This document shows, in pieces, positions 56,318-64,000 of a stretch of 64,000 nucleotides of DNA. The stretch is from Leucobacter insecticola (GTDB lineage Bacteria > Actinomycetota > Actinomycetes > Actinomycetales > Microbacteriaceae). The notes beneath the pieces are model-generated. The model was not told where the DNA came from, searched no databases, and was given only the letters and a program-made list of their open reading frames with translations. The DNA lies in contig NZ_CP049934.1 of assembly GCF_011382965.1 (NCBI RefSeq), forward strand, positions 2,790,001 to 2,854,000, in the 5' to 3' direction. Both the position numbers and the translations under genes were made by a program. How positions within the stretch are numbered: position 1 is the first letter of the stretch; each line of letters begins with the position of its first letter.

Positions 56318-57391
56318 TCAGTACCTCACTCGCGGGTCGATCAGCGCGGCAAGAATGTCGACGATGAAGTTGCTCAGCGCTACGATCACCGCGAGCAAGG
56401 CGACGATGCCCTGCACCGCGACAAAGTCTCGCGCCCTCAGGTAATAGGCCAGTTCGAAACCGAGGCCTTTCCATTCAAAGGTCGTCTCCGTCAACACTGC
56501 GCCCGCGAGCAGCAGCGCAATCTGCATCCCGATCACGGTAATGATCGGGATCAGCGCCGGTCGATACGCGTGTTTGGTGGTCAACCGGAACTCGCTCACT
56601 CCGCGGGAGCGACCAGAGTCGATGTATTCTCGGCCGAGCGTGCCAATCATGTTCGTGCGAACAAGCCGAAGAAACACACCGGCGGTCATCATGCCGAGCG
56701 TGAGCGCCGGCAGGATCGCGTGCAAGAGCACATCGCCGACATTGGCCATGTTGCCGGTGCGGAACGCATCGATCAGGTAAAAGCCGGAGGGGTCAGGCAG
56801 CGTCTGGATCTGCAACTCGGTTGAAATAGAAGCGCGCCCCGAAACCGGCAGCCATCCGAGCCAAATCCCAAAGATCAGTTTCATGATCAGGCCGGAGAAG
56901 AACACCGGGGTGGCGTAGGTGAAGATCGCGAATACGCGCAGGATGGCATCGGGCCCACGATCCCGGTAATACGCGGCGAGCATGCCGAGCGGGATCCCGA
57001 CCACCAGCGCCACAATGAGTGTGAAGACCGCAAGTTCAAGGGTTGCGGCACCAAAGGTGAGCAGCACTTCACTGACAGGACGGCGATCGCTGAAGGTCAC
57101 ACCGAAGTTGCCGGTGAATATCTGCCCAAGATATTCGAGATACTGCACGATAAGCGGGCGATCATAGCCCGCTTCAGCGACTCGCTTGGCAAGTTCGGCC
57201 GCCGGGAGCCGGTCCCCCACCGCAGCCGTGATCGGGTTGCCCATGGTGCGCATGAGCAAAAAGACCATTGTCACCAGAATGAACACGGTCGGGATTATGA
57301 GCAGGGCACGCCACAGAATGAAACGCCCAAGGCCCCCGCCGCGCTGCCTCGCAATCGCGGCTGGCGTCGTCGTGGTGTCAGTGATGACCAT
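56318..57391 (-). CDS. ABC transporter permease, DppB type
   Basis: 357 residues from ATG 57391, with GGAG seven bases upstream. LGRFILWRALLIIPTVFILVTMVFLLMRTMGNPITAAVG start; EAA loop YIDSGRSRGVSEFRLTTKHAYRPALIPI. It follows the receptor gene after a 76-bp gap containing an attenuating hairpin. Confidence 0.94.
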   Translation of the reverse strand: MVITDTTTTPAAIARQRGGGLGRFILWRALLIIPTVFILVTMVFLLMRTMGNPITAAVGDRLPAAELAKRVAEAGYDRPLIVQYLEYLGQIFTGNFGVTFSDRRPVSEVLLTFGAATLELAVFTLIVALVVGIPLGMLAAYYRDRGPDAILRVFAIFTYATPVFFSGLIMKLIFGIWLGWLPVSGRASISTELQIQTLPDPSGFYLIDAFRTGNMANVGDVLLHAILPALTLGMMTAGVFLRLVRTNMIGTLGREYIDSGRSRGVSEFRLTTKHAYRPALIPIITVIGMQIALLLAGAVLTETTFEWKGLGFELAYYLRARDFVAVQGIVALLAVIVALSNFIVDILAALIDPRVRY

Positions 57392-57424
57392 ATACGTGCT
57401 CCGTCAGGAAATGAAGAAATGGGA

Positions 57425-57458
57425 GAGCAGGCGAACGTGTCTCCACGTCCGCCTGCTC
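57425..57458 (-). terminator. Attenuating hairpin between receptor and permease genes
   Basis: Stem GAGCAGGCG / CGCCTGCTC extended by ACGTG / CACGT across a one-base bulge on each side, 4-nt loop. It lies 10 bp beyond the receptor stop, the same layout as in the neighbouring peptide operon at 50727-50759. Confidence 0.65.
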
Positions 57459-57467
57459 ATCACGTTA

Positions 57468-59075
57468 CTACTTGGTGATCAGCCCGAAACGGAGCTTGAA
57501 TGAAGCGTCAAGTGTGACGCCTTCTACACCGTCGACCGCAACCGCGACCTGCGCGCCCTGCAGCATCGGGAGCGTGGAGAGCTCCACCGCAAGCTTGTCC
57601 TGAATTTCTTCCAGGAGCTTCGCCCGCTCGGCGTCATCGCTCGTGATTCGCTGCTGATCGATCAGCGCCGTAATTTCAGGGTTCTCATAACGGTTCTCCA
57701 GGAAGTTGCCCGGTGAGAAGAACGGCGTCAGGTAGTTGTCCGGATCCGAGTAGTCGGGGAACCAGCCGAGCTGGTGCACCGGGTAAATGTCTTCTACGCG
57801 GTCCTTCGTGAACTGACCCCACTCGGTCGACTGCAGGTCAACCTCGAACAGACCGTCAGTCTCAAGCTGTGACTTGATCTGTGCGTACTCCTCAGCCGTG
57901 GCCGCACCGTAGCGCTCACCCGCATACTGCAACGGGAACTTCACCGGGGTTGCGATCCCCGCAGCTGCGAGGCGCTCCTTCGCACGCTTGGCATCGGGGC
58001 CACCCTTGCCATCACCGTAGAGGCCCTCAAGCGCGGTATTTGCGCCGAGCAGGCCCTCTGGGATGAAGGAGTAGAGCGGGGTGTAGGTGCCCTTGAAGAC
58101 CTGCGTCGAGATCTTCTCGCGGTCGATGAGATCAGCGATGGCCTGGCGAACCGCGAGAGCCTTTGCCGGATCAGCGTCAGCGGTGGTCGCACCGAATGGC
58201 ATCGAGTTGAAGTTGAAGACGAGGTAGCGGATCTCGCCGCCCGGTCCCTTGATAACCTGCAGGCCATCGGTCTTCTCAAACTTCTCGACGTCGGTTGCCG
58301 AGAGGCTGCGAAATGCAACGTCGACGGCCTTGGTTTCGATTGCCTGGCTCAGGTTCGACTCGGTCGCGAAGTACTTCTGGTTGACCGACTCAGACTTCGC
58401 GGTACCCCAGAGGCCCTGGTAGTCCTTGAACGCCGAGTACGCGATGAGGTTTCCCTTGTCGTACTTGGTGATCGAGTAGGGCCCGGCGAAGGGATTTGCC
58501 TTCACGATGTCATCGTCGCTCGCGACTTTGTCGGCCGGGAACGAATCCTCGTCAACGATCGGACCAACCGGGCTCGAAAGCACCTGCGGGAAGGTTTGGT
58601 CGTTCTCAGCCAGCAGATTGAAGACCACGGTCAAGTCATCGGGTGCTTCAACGCTTTCGAGGTTCGCGAGCAAGCTCGACGGTCCGTTGGGATCCGCAAT
58701 AGCGATCTGGCGGTCGAAACTGAACTTCACGTCGGAGCTGGTCAAATCGTTGCCGTTCGCAAACGTCAGCCCTTCCTTCAGTTTCACCGTGTACTGCGTG
58801 GGCGAAGTAAACTCTGCCGACTCCGCAATGTCTGGTGCCACGGTGGATTCACCGACCGGGTTGCTCATCAGGAACGGGTATACGTTGATCATGACCTGAT
58901 ACGAACCGTTGTCGTAGGCGCCGGCCGGATCCAGGGAGGTGACGACCTCGGTGGTACCAATCGTGACAGCGTCACCGGTTGCACCACCACCGCCCTCGTT
59001 TCCGCCTGATGCGCAGCCCGAGAGCACTAATGCTCCCGCACCCATCACTGCGACTGTTTGCAGTATTTTCTTCAT
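57468..59075 (-). CDS. ABC transporter substrate-binding lipoprotein (dipeptide, family 5)
   Basis: 535 residues from ATG 59075, with GGAGG six bases upstream. Lipobox LSGC (Cys21). VTIGTTEVVTSLDPAGAYDNGSYQVMINVYPFLM, YTVKLKEGLTFANGNDLTSSDVKFSFDRQ and HQLGWFPDYSDPDNYLTPFFSPGNF are DppA-like features. First gene of its operon; a long palindrome lies 91-116 bp upstream. Confidence 0.94.
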   Translation of the reverse strand: MKKILQTVAVMGAGALVLSGCASGGNEGGGGATGDAVTIGTTEVVTSLDPAGAYDNGSYQVMINVYPFLMSNPVGESTVAPDIAESAEFTSPTQYTVKLKEGLTFANGNDLTSSDVKFSFDRQIAIADPNGPSSLLANLESVEAPDDLTVVFNLLAENDQTFPQVLSSPVGPIVDEDSFPADKVASDDDIVKANPFAGPYSITKYDKGNLIAYSAFKDYQGLWGTAKSESVNQKYFATESNLSQAIETKAVDVAFRSLSATDVEKFEKTDGLQVIKGPGGEIRYLVFNFNSMPFGATTADADPAKALAVRQAIADLIDREKISTQVFKGTYTPLYSFIPEGLLGANTALEGLYGDGKGGPDAKRAKERLAAAGIATPVKFPLQYAGERYGAATAEEYAQIKSQLETDGLFEVDLQSTEWGQFTKDRVEDIYPVHQLGWFPDYSDPDNYLTPFFSPGNFLENRYENPEITALIDQQRITSDDAERAKLLEEIQDKLAVELSTLPMLQGAQVAVAVDGVEGVTLDASFKLRFGLITK

Positions 59076-59165
59076 TGAGTTCCTCCCAGTCGTTTGTGTT
59101 ACACGATGCCGTCCGACAACGCGCAGCCACTCTCTTGAGAGTACCGAAGCGAGACATTTCAACCT

Positions 59166-59191
59166 AAAAATGTCAATTTCGTGACATTTTT
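59166..59191. promoter_or_regulatory. Perfect 26-bp palindromic operator
   Basis: AAAAATGTCA-N6-TGACATTTTT, arms of 10 bp with a 6-bp spacer. It contains a TTGACA hexamer on the minus strand that could be the -35 element of the dppA-like gene. A dimeric regulator of unknown identity is implied. Confidence 0.6.
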
Positions 59192-59303
59192 GTAATAGAA
59201 ACTGCGCCAATTCTCTATGATTCTTGACACTTCGGAGCCCGATCGCTGCACCATTGCCACAATCGTTCAGTCCCGCGTGACGGGCACACGACCCAAAAGC
59301 TAG

Positions 59304-59978
59304 CTAGGCCGCGGGCCGAATCGTCTTTACCCAGGCGTCAGTGAGACCCCAGATCTCGTCGAAAAGCTCAGGGGCTGCTTTGCAGGAACCCGCGGGCTTG
59401 CGCACCTTGAACGTGCCGTCTTCAAGGCGGGTCGCACCCCACTCCTGCCGCATCGCGGCGCAAGAATCAGGGAAAGAATCCAGCAGACTCGAGGTGAGCA
59501 CCAAGTTGGCACCATCGGGAATGTTGAAGCTCGTTGAGCCAAACTTCTGCGAGAGCTCAGAAGTCACGCCCCAGGGGACAATCGGCAGCGGGTTCGTAGC
59601 GCCAACCTCAACCTGGGGAATCGCAGGGGTCGTCTCCACCGGCTTTGACGTCTCGGGCTTCGACGTGGTCGTCGGTTTCGATGAGGTGTTCGTTTGAGGG
59701 GCCGGATCCGCTGTGGGCTTTGCGGTTGTGTCGTCGCCTCGGGCCAGGTTCAATACCAGGATCGCCCCAACCAGCGCCAGAACGGCAACCATGCCGACAA
59801 CGATCCACGGCTTTGCCTTATCGATCCTGTCACTTGGCTGCGGCTTGGTCGCCAGCTGGCTGGTGCGCACCCGCTCCGCCTGCTCGTAGGCAAGACGGTC
59901 GCGCGCTGATACCGGCGCTGGCTCATCTGATTGCTCTGGAGCCGGACCGAACAGTTCCTCAAGTGGATCTCTAGTCAC
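59304..59978 (-). CDS. Single-pass membrane protein of unknown function
   Basis: 224 residues, ATG 59978. An N-terminal cytoplasmic part (about 55 residues, PLEELFGPAPEQSDEP), one helix (PWIVVGMVAVLALVGAILVLNLA), a Thr/Pro/Lys-rich linker (KPTTTSKPETSKPVETTPA) and an extracytoplasmic domain with two Cys (SFPDSCAAMRQEW, PAGSCKAAPELFDEI) likely forming a disulphide. No family recognised. Confidence 0.75.
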   Translation of the reverse strand: MTRDPLEELFGPAPEQSDEPAPVSARDRLAYEQAERVRTSQLATKPQPSDRIDKAKPWIVVGMVAVLALVGAILVLNLARGDDTTAKPTADPAPQTNTSSKPTTTSKPETSKPVETTPAIPQVEVGATNPLPIVPWGVTSELSQKFGSTSFNIPDGANLVLTSSLLDSFPDSCAAMRQEWGATRLEDGTFKVRKPAGSCKAAPELFDEIWGLTDAWVKTIRPAA

Positions 59979-60064
59979 CGTCCCACCCTAACCATTTCGC
60001 GCGGTTTTACACGCATTCGGCACGAATTTCTCAGGTATTTGAGTATTCAGCGTATTCCCCTCGG

Positions 60065-60304
60065 CTACTGTTCCGACTCGGTTGCAGCATTCAACGCACC
60101 GCCATGTTCGGCACGAAACACATGAACGAGCGCGTTGGCGTGGCCGTGCCCCATGCCGCGATTCTTGAGAAATGCGACCTGTTCCATATGAGCCTCCCCC
60201 GCGTGTGGGCGCAGCTGGGCGATCCACTCATCGATTGTCATCCCGTATTTCGCTTCGATCGACGGAAAATACGATTTCGGACCCTTGATCTGTTCACTCA
60301 TCAC
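60065..60304 (-). CDS. DUF4287 domain protein
   Basis: 79 residues. KGPKSYFPSIEAKYGMTIDEWIAQL and FLKNRGMGHGHANALVHVFRAEHGG match the small DUF4287 family. It is often fused to or near DUF5655 proteins. Cytosolic; function unknown. A second Met codon follows immediately and may be the true start. Confidence 0.8.
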   Translation of the reverse strand: MMSEQIKGPKSYFPSIEAKYGMTIDEWIAQLRPHAGEAHMEQVAFLKNRGMGHGHANALVHVFRAEHGGALNAATESEQ

Positions 60305-60411
60305 CGTTGCTCCCTCGCTGCCCGGTACCTGCTTTTGGGTAAGTCTGTCACAGTCAGCTCACCGCCGCATTTGAAGCCTATGATGCGACCGCACGACCTT
60401 CGCTAGCAGAC

Positions 60412-61119
60412 TCACACACTATGAATGTGGGGCAGCTTCTGCTGCAGCACTGCCGAATTCCCGGGGTCGCCGTGCAGTTCCACATGCAGTCGCTCCATGC
60501 GAGTATCAAGTTCGGCCGCGGTCTCGGCGGCGTCTTTCAACTCACCGATGAGAGCGTCGGGCACCTGGCGTTCGTACTTGTAGTAGATCTTGTGTTCAAG
60601 CGACGCCCAAAAGTCCATCGCAATGGTCCGAAACTGCACTTCAACAGGCACATCGACCCGGCCGGTTGAAAGGTACACGGGAATCGAAAGGATCGCGTGC
60701 AGGCTCTTATAGCCGTTGGCTTTTGGCTCGGCAATGAAGTCTTCGACCTCAAGCACCGTAATGTCGTCCTGCTGCGTGAGCAGACTGAACAGGCGATAGA
60801 CGTCTCGGATAAACGCGCAGGTCACCCGAATTCCCGCGATGTCGTGAATCTCACGCCGGATCACATCGAACTCGCTACTCACGCCGCGGCGACCGAGCTT
60901 GTCGACGAGGCTGTCGACCGATTTCACCCGGCTCGAGACATGCTCAATCGGGTTGTACTCGTGCATGTGCAGGAACTCTTCTTGCAGGATCGCAAGCTTG
61001 GTTTCGATCTCTTGCATCGCGAATCGATACTCGAGCAAAAACCGTTGCATCTGATCGCCAAGCGTACGCAGGGCGCTTGCAGAAATAGTGATCTCGTCGT
61101 TCGTGGCGGGATTGCTCAT
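60412..61119 (-). CDS. GTP pyrophosphokinase, small alarmone synthetase (RelQ/YjbM-like)
   Basis: 235 residues from ATG 61119 (MSNPATNDEITIS). It has a single RelA/SpoT synthetase domain without HD hydrolase, TGS or ACT. Motifs: HVSSRVKSVDSLVDKLGRRG, HDIAGIRVTCAFIRDVYRL, EPKANGYKSLHAILSIPVY and VEVQFRTIAMDFWASLEHKIYYK. It makes (p)ppGpp from ATP and GDP/GTP under stress. Length and helices at both ends match the RelQ tetramer class. Confidence 0.92.
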   Translation of the reverse strand: MSNPATNDEITISASALRTLGDQMQRFLLEYRFAMQEIETKLAILQEEFLHMHEYNPIEHVSSRVKSVDSLVDKLGRRGVSSEFDVIRREIHDIAGIRVTCAFIRDVYRLFSLLTQQDDITVLEVEDFIAEPKANGYKSLHAILSIPVYLSTGRVDVPVEVQFRTIAMDFWASLEHKIYYKYERQVPDALIGELKDAAETAAELDTRMERLHVELHGDPGNSAVLQQKLPHIHSV

Positions 61120-61169
61120 GCGGCCAGCGTAGCCAGGGAGCTTACGAGGCAGCTGTGATTCACGGGAAA

Positions 61170-61811
61170 CTACCCGAGGCCAGCGATCAGGCTGATAATC
61201 GTCGCAATGATCCCGGCCCCAAACAGGTAGCCGAGCATCGTCTGCGATATCACGATGCGGCGGATCCCGCCCCGCGTCACCGCGGTGTCCCCCACTCCGT
61301 AGGACACTCCAAGCACCACCGAAAAGTAGACGAAGTCTGAATACTGCGGATCCTCCTCTTGATTGAAGTTGATCCCGCCCGCGCCGTTCAGGTAGTACTC
61401 CTTCGCGTAGCGAAGCATGTAGTCGGTCTGAATCAGCGCCCACGAAGAGATCACACTGAGCGCGGCGATTCCCGCATCGATGTACACGTCAATCCCGCTC
61501 AGGCGCCGGGAGTGCACCACAACGGCGGCGACAGCACCCAGACTGGTGAGGCTGCCCACAATCGCCAGGATCTGCGCGGTACGGCGGCCCGGATCCTCAA
61601 GGATCGCATGCTCGCGGGTCGCTTTCGCATCGAGGGGCCACACCTGGATCAGGGTCCACACGGTGCTGATGATTGCGAGCGTGCCCCAGCCCGCGAGCAT
61701 CCCCGCTGCCCCGCCCAACAGCGTTCCCACGGTGATCCCCACCGCGGTTCCCGCGGCGATCGCAACAGACCACCGCAGCCTCACCTGCGCCTGCACTGGC
61801 AACTTGCTCAT
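61170..61811 (-). CDS. DUF1345 membrane protein
   Basis: 213 residues from ATG 61811. Five or so helices; QTDYMLRYAKEYY, then DFVYFSVVLGVSYGVGDTAVTRGGIRRIVISQTMLGYLFG is the DUF1345 signature. Function unknown. Confidence 0.85.
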   Translation of the reverse strand: MSKLPVQAQVRLRWSVAIAAGTAVGITVGTLLGGAAGMLAGWGTLAIISTVWTLIQVWPLDAKATREHAILEDPGRRTAQILAIVGSLTSLGAVAAVVVHSRRLSGIDVYIDAGIAALSVISSWALIQTDYMLRYAKEYYLNGAGGINFNQEEDPQYSDFVYFSVVLGVSYGVGDTAVTRGGIRRIVISQTMLGYLFGAGIIATIISLIAGLG

Positions 61812-61930
61812 ACCGGGATCGTAGCGTGAGGCGGTGGCTTTCGGGTTGCGCGCGATCCCGGACTCGCAGCCGCCTAGCCTAGGGTGAGCAGCAGGGCGAT
61901 CCAATCCGCCCTCGATCTGAGGATCATCTC

Positions 61931-63168
61931 ATGCCCAGCACCGCCGCTCGCGACTCACTATCGGAAGCCCCAACACCAGAAATCCGCGCCCCACACGCGC
62001 CACCCCGATCCGCGGGGCCAGGGCTCCTGGGGATGTTCGCCTCGTCCTCGATGGAAAATGAGCGCCGGATCCCGATCCACCCCGAACACCTCGACCGAAT
62101 CAGCCCGGCACTCAGATCCCGGTTCGTTGTCGAGCACGGCTACGGCGCAGACTTCGGACTCACCGATGAGCGCCTGGCTTCGCTCGTGGGGCGGGTCACC
62201 TCGCGTCAGGAAGTGATCGACAGCGCGGACACGATCCTGCTCCCAAAACCGCAGCACGAGGAGGTGCGGGCGCTGCGAGACGGGCAGACCCTGTGGGGGT
62301 GGCCACACTGCGTGCAGGACCGAGAAGTGACCGATATCGCGATCGAAAAGCGTCTGACCCTGATCGCGTTTGAAGCGATGAACCACTGGACAAGCTCCGG
62401 CAGTTTTGGGCTGCACGTCTTTCACAAAAATAACGAACTCGCCGGCTACTGCTCCGTGCTACACGCGCTGCAACTCACGGGGTCGACCGGCGACTACGGG
62501 CGGCGTCTCAGCGCGGCCGTAATCGGTTTCGGGGCGACGGCCCGCGGCGCAGTGACCGCACTGAACGCGCTCGGGATCCACGATGTGGTTGTGCTCACCC
62601 ACCGAGAGATCGCTGCGGTGGGATCCCCATCCCCTCCGCTCACATGATGCAGATAGAACCACCTGAGCCTTCGGTGGCACCCGGGTCTGGCCTGCGACCC
62701 CGACAAGCGCGGGATCTGGCGCAGCGCGAGGTGCTCACCGACGACGGCCCCGTCGCCCTCGCCCCGTACCTCGCGGGCCACGACATCGTGGTGAACTGCA
62801 CGCTGCAGGATCCGGACGAACCGCTGATGTTCTTGAACGATGGGGATCTCGAACGGTTCCGACCGGGAAGCCTCCTCATTGACGTGTCGTGCGACGAAGG
62901 CATGGGTTTTTCGTTTGCGCGGCCGACCACCTTCGATGACCCGATGATCCAATTGCGCAACGGCGTGAGTTACTACGGCGGGGACCACAGTCCCTCGTAC
63001 CTCTGGAACGCCACAAGCTGGGAGGTCAGTGAGGCGCTGCTCCCCTTCATCGAGGTGGTGCTTGACGGTGCGTCTGCGTGGGGAAGGAATCCGTCAATTG
63101 CGCGCGCCATCGAGATCCGGGGCGGGATAATTGTGAACGAGGCGATCACACGCTTTCAGGGGAGGTAG
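61931..63168 (+). pseudogene. N5-(carboxyethyl)ornithine synthase-like dehydrogenase, frameshifted
   Basis: NAD(P)-dependent enzyme of the alanine dehydrogenase/saccharopine dehydrogenase group. LGMFASSSMENERRIPIHPEHLDRI and LWGWPHCVQDREVTDIAIEKRLTLIAFEAMNHW open the first frame; AAVIGFGATARGAVTALNALG is the Rossmann motif. The frame breaks at a four-C run (62625-62628). One extra C gives GSPIPSAHMMQIE and the second part (VVNCTLQDPDEPLMF, DVSCDEGMGFSFARPT, YYGGDHSPSYLWN), ending at 63168. About 413 residues when repaired. Confidence 0.82.
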
Positions 63169-63262
63169 CTTGCGGGGTTTGGCGGCGGCCGACCGATGCG
63201 GTCTGCATGCCGAGCATGACACCCTGCAACCGAGATCCGCGAGACACGGGCAGACTAGAGGC

Positions 63263-63703
63263 ATGGACGATCTGCGTGTGCCACCCGGGCCCGGTGCCCC
63301 GCACGGGATCACCGTGCCCGCGGCAGAGCTCACGGAACAGTTTTCGCGTTCATCCGGTCCCGGCGGGCAGGGGGTCAACACCACCGACTCGCGCGTGCAG
63401 CTCAGCCTCGACCTCGCCGCGACCTCCGCGCTCGACGACGCTCAGCGTGCGCTCGCCCTTGCGGCACTTGCGAGCAGACTGAACGGCAACGTGTTGGCCA
63501 TCTCCGCATCCGAAGAGCGCAGTCAACGCCAAAACCGAATCCTGGCACGGGAGCGCCTCGCGGAGCTGTTGCGCGAGGCCGTGATCCCGCACCTCGAACG
63601 ACGCCCCACCAAGCCGAGCAGAGGCGCAAAGCGACGGCGCCTCGATGCGAAAAAGCGGCGCGGCGAGGTCAAGCAGCAGCGTCAGCGTCCGCGATCAGAT
63701 TAG
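63263..63703 (+). CDS. arfB: Alternative ribosome-rescue factor ArfB-type peptidyl-tRNA hydrolase
   Basis: 146 residues from ATG 63263. The RF-1 domain carries SSGPGGQGVNTTDSRVQL with the catalytic GGQ at 34-36. The C-terminus is a Lys/Arg-rich tail (GAKRRRLDAKKRRGEVKQQRQRPR) that enters the empty mRNA channel of stalled ribosomes. It hydrolyses peptidyl-tRNA on non-stop complexes. Confidence 0.93.
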   Translation: MDDLRVPPGPGAPHGITVPAAELTEQFSRSSGPGGQGVNTTDSRVQLSLDLAATSALDDAQRALALAALASRLNGNVLAISASEERSQRQNRILARERLAELLREAVIPHLERRPTKPSRGAKRRRLDAKKRRGEVKQQRQRPRSD

Positions 63704-63731
63704 GCCCGGGGATGGGGGCTGCCCCGGGGTG

Positions 63732-63823
63732 ACGAGCGTCTCCAAAACTGACGAGTGTCTCCCAAACCCGCACAGGTTTACCCGAGGATAAGGGGGACGC
63801 TCGTCAGCTTGGGGGACGCTCGT
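63732..63823. terminator. Composite long inverted repeat between convergent genes
   Basis: Left arm 63732-63763 and right arm 63792-63823 are 32 nt each and imperfectly complementary. Each arm is itself a doubled unit (ACGAGCGTCTCC then ACGAGTGTCTCCC). It lies between arfB and ychF and can serve both strands. Confidence 0.6.
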
Positions 63824-63873
63824 GGCACCGCACACACGGGTCGGGGCGGAGACGGGGATCCCCGCCAAAACCA

Positions 63874-64000
63874 CTAGACGTTGAAGCGCCACTCGCACAC
63901 GTCGCCGTCCTGCATGACGTACTCTTTGCCCTCCATGCGAGCCTTGCCCTTGGCACGCGCCTCGGCAACCGAACCGCACTCGACCAGATCCTCGAAGGAG
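63874..64000 (-). CDS. ychF: Redox-regulated ATPase YchF (C-terminal fragment)
   Basis: The last 41 residues of a gene running off the window: [20 protein letters not shown] and [16 protein letters not shown] followed by TAG. This is the TGS-domain end of YchF/OLA1, a universally conserved ribosome-associated ATPase. Confidence 0.88.
   Translation of the reverse strand, partial: SFEDLVECGSVAEARAKGKARMEGKEYVMQDGDVCEWRFNV

Overview
The window is chromosomal DNA from a high-GC actinobacterium. A Microbacteriaceae member of the Leucobacter type is the best guess. The clues are GC-rich codon use, a fused trehalose-6-phosphate synthase/phosphatase, an LAxTG-anchored surface protein, fused Dpp/Opp ATPases and an N5-(carboxyethyl)ornithine synthase-like enzyme. 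The genus is inference.

Layout. 1-22.6 kb is mostly core-like DNA: a TetR fragment, a peptide/nickel-type ABC importer (287-5202), otsA-otsB, a Zur-box-controlled zinc metallochaperone (aztD) next to a YibE/F membrane protein, a DUF805 gene, one IS5 element, a sortase-anchored surface protein with a large HTH/NTPase/TPR regulator, a P1B metal ATPase, a MarR/MFS efflux operon with overlapping operators and promoter, a tRNA-Cys and a 5'-truncated gabT.

22.6-42.6 kb is an accessory island of visibly lower GC, bounded by the broken gabT on the left and tRNA-Pro(CGG) on the right. It carries two copies of one IS3-family element (inverted), a second IS5 copy, two further IS3-type elements and an IS orfA remnant. 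Its cargo is a TIR-domain defence-type protein, a TetR/MFS pair, a compact RiPP gene cluster (32792-38746) and an IS-decapitated Cys-rich bacteriocin-like precursor with a small membrane protein.

The RiPP cluster is the most interesting system. It has a 56-residue precursor ending in Cys, an APH-fold kinase, a HopA1-like lyase, a third subunit, an HFCD-type flavoprotein cysteine decarboxylase, two SAM methyltransferases and a MerR regulator, with no YcaO/TfuA and no LanB/LanM/LanKC. This is the logic of class V lanthipeptides (lexapeptide/cacaoidin type). The precursor C-terminus is spaced like that of thioviridamide, so an AviMeCys ring plus possibly one methyllanthionine ring is predicted.

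42.6-64 kb returns to core DNA: tRNA-Pro, a maltokinase-cap-like protein, typA, a Bcr/CflA-type MFS, two more complete oligopeptide ABC operons (47.0-52.4 and 53.6-59.1 kb), a CPBP protease-like gene, a small alarmone synthetase, DUF4287 and DUF1345 proteins, the carboxyethylornithine synthase-like gene, arfB and the 3' end of ychF.

Seven otherwise intact genes are split by one missing base in a C/G run, and an eighth (DUF805) by an extra A. The uniform pattern suggests consensus (homopolymer) errors more than real decay. It affects the RiPP decarboxylase too.
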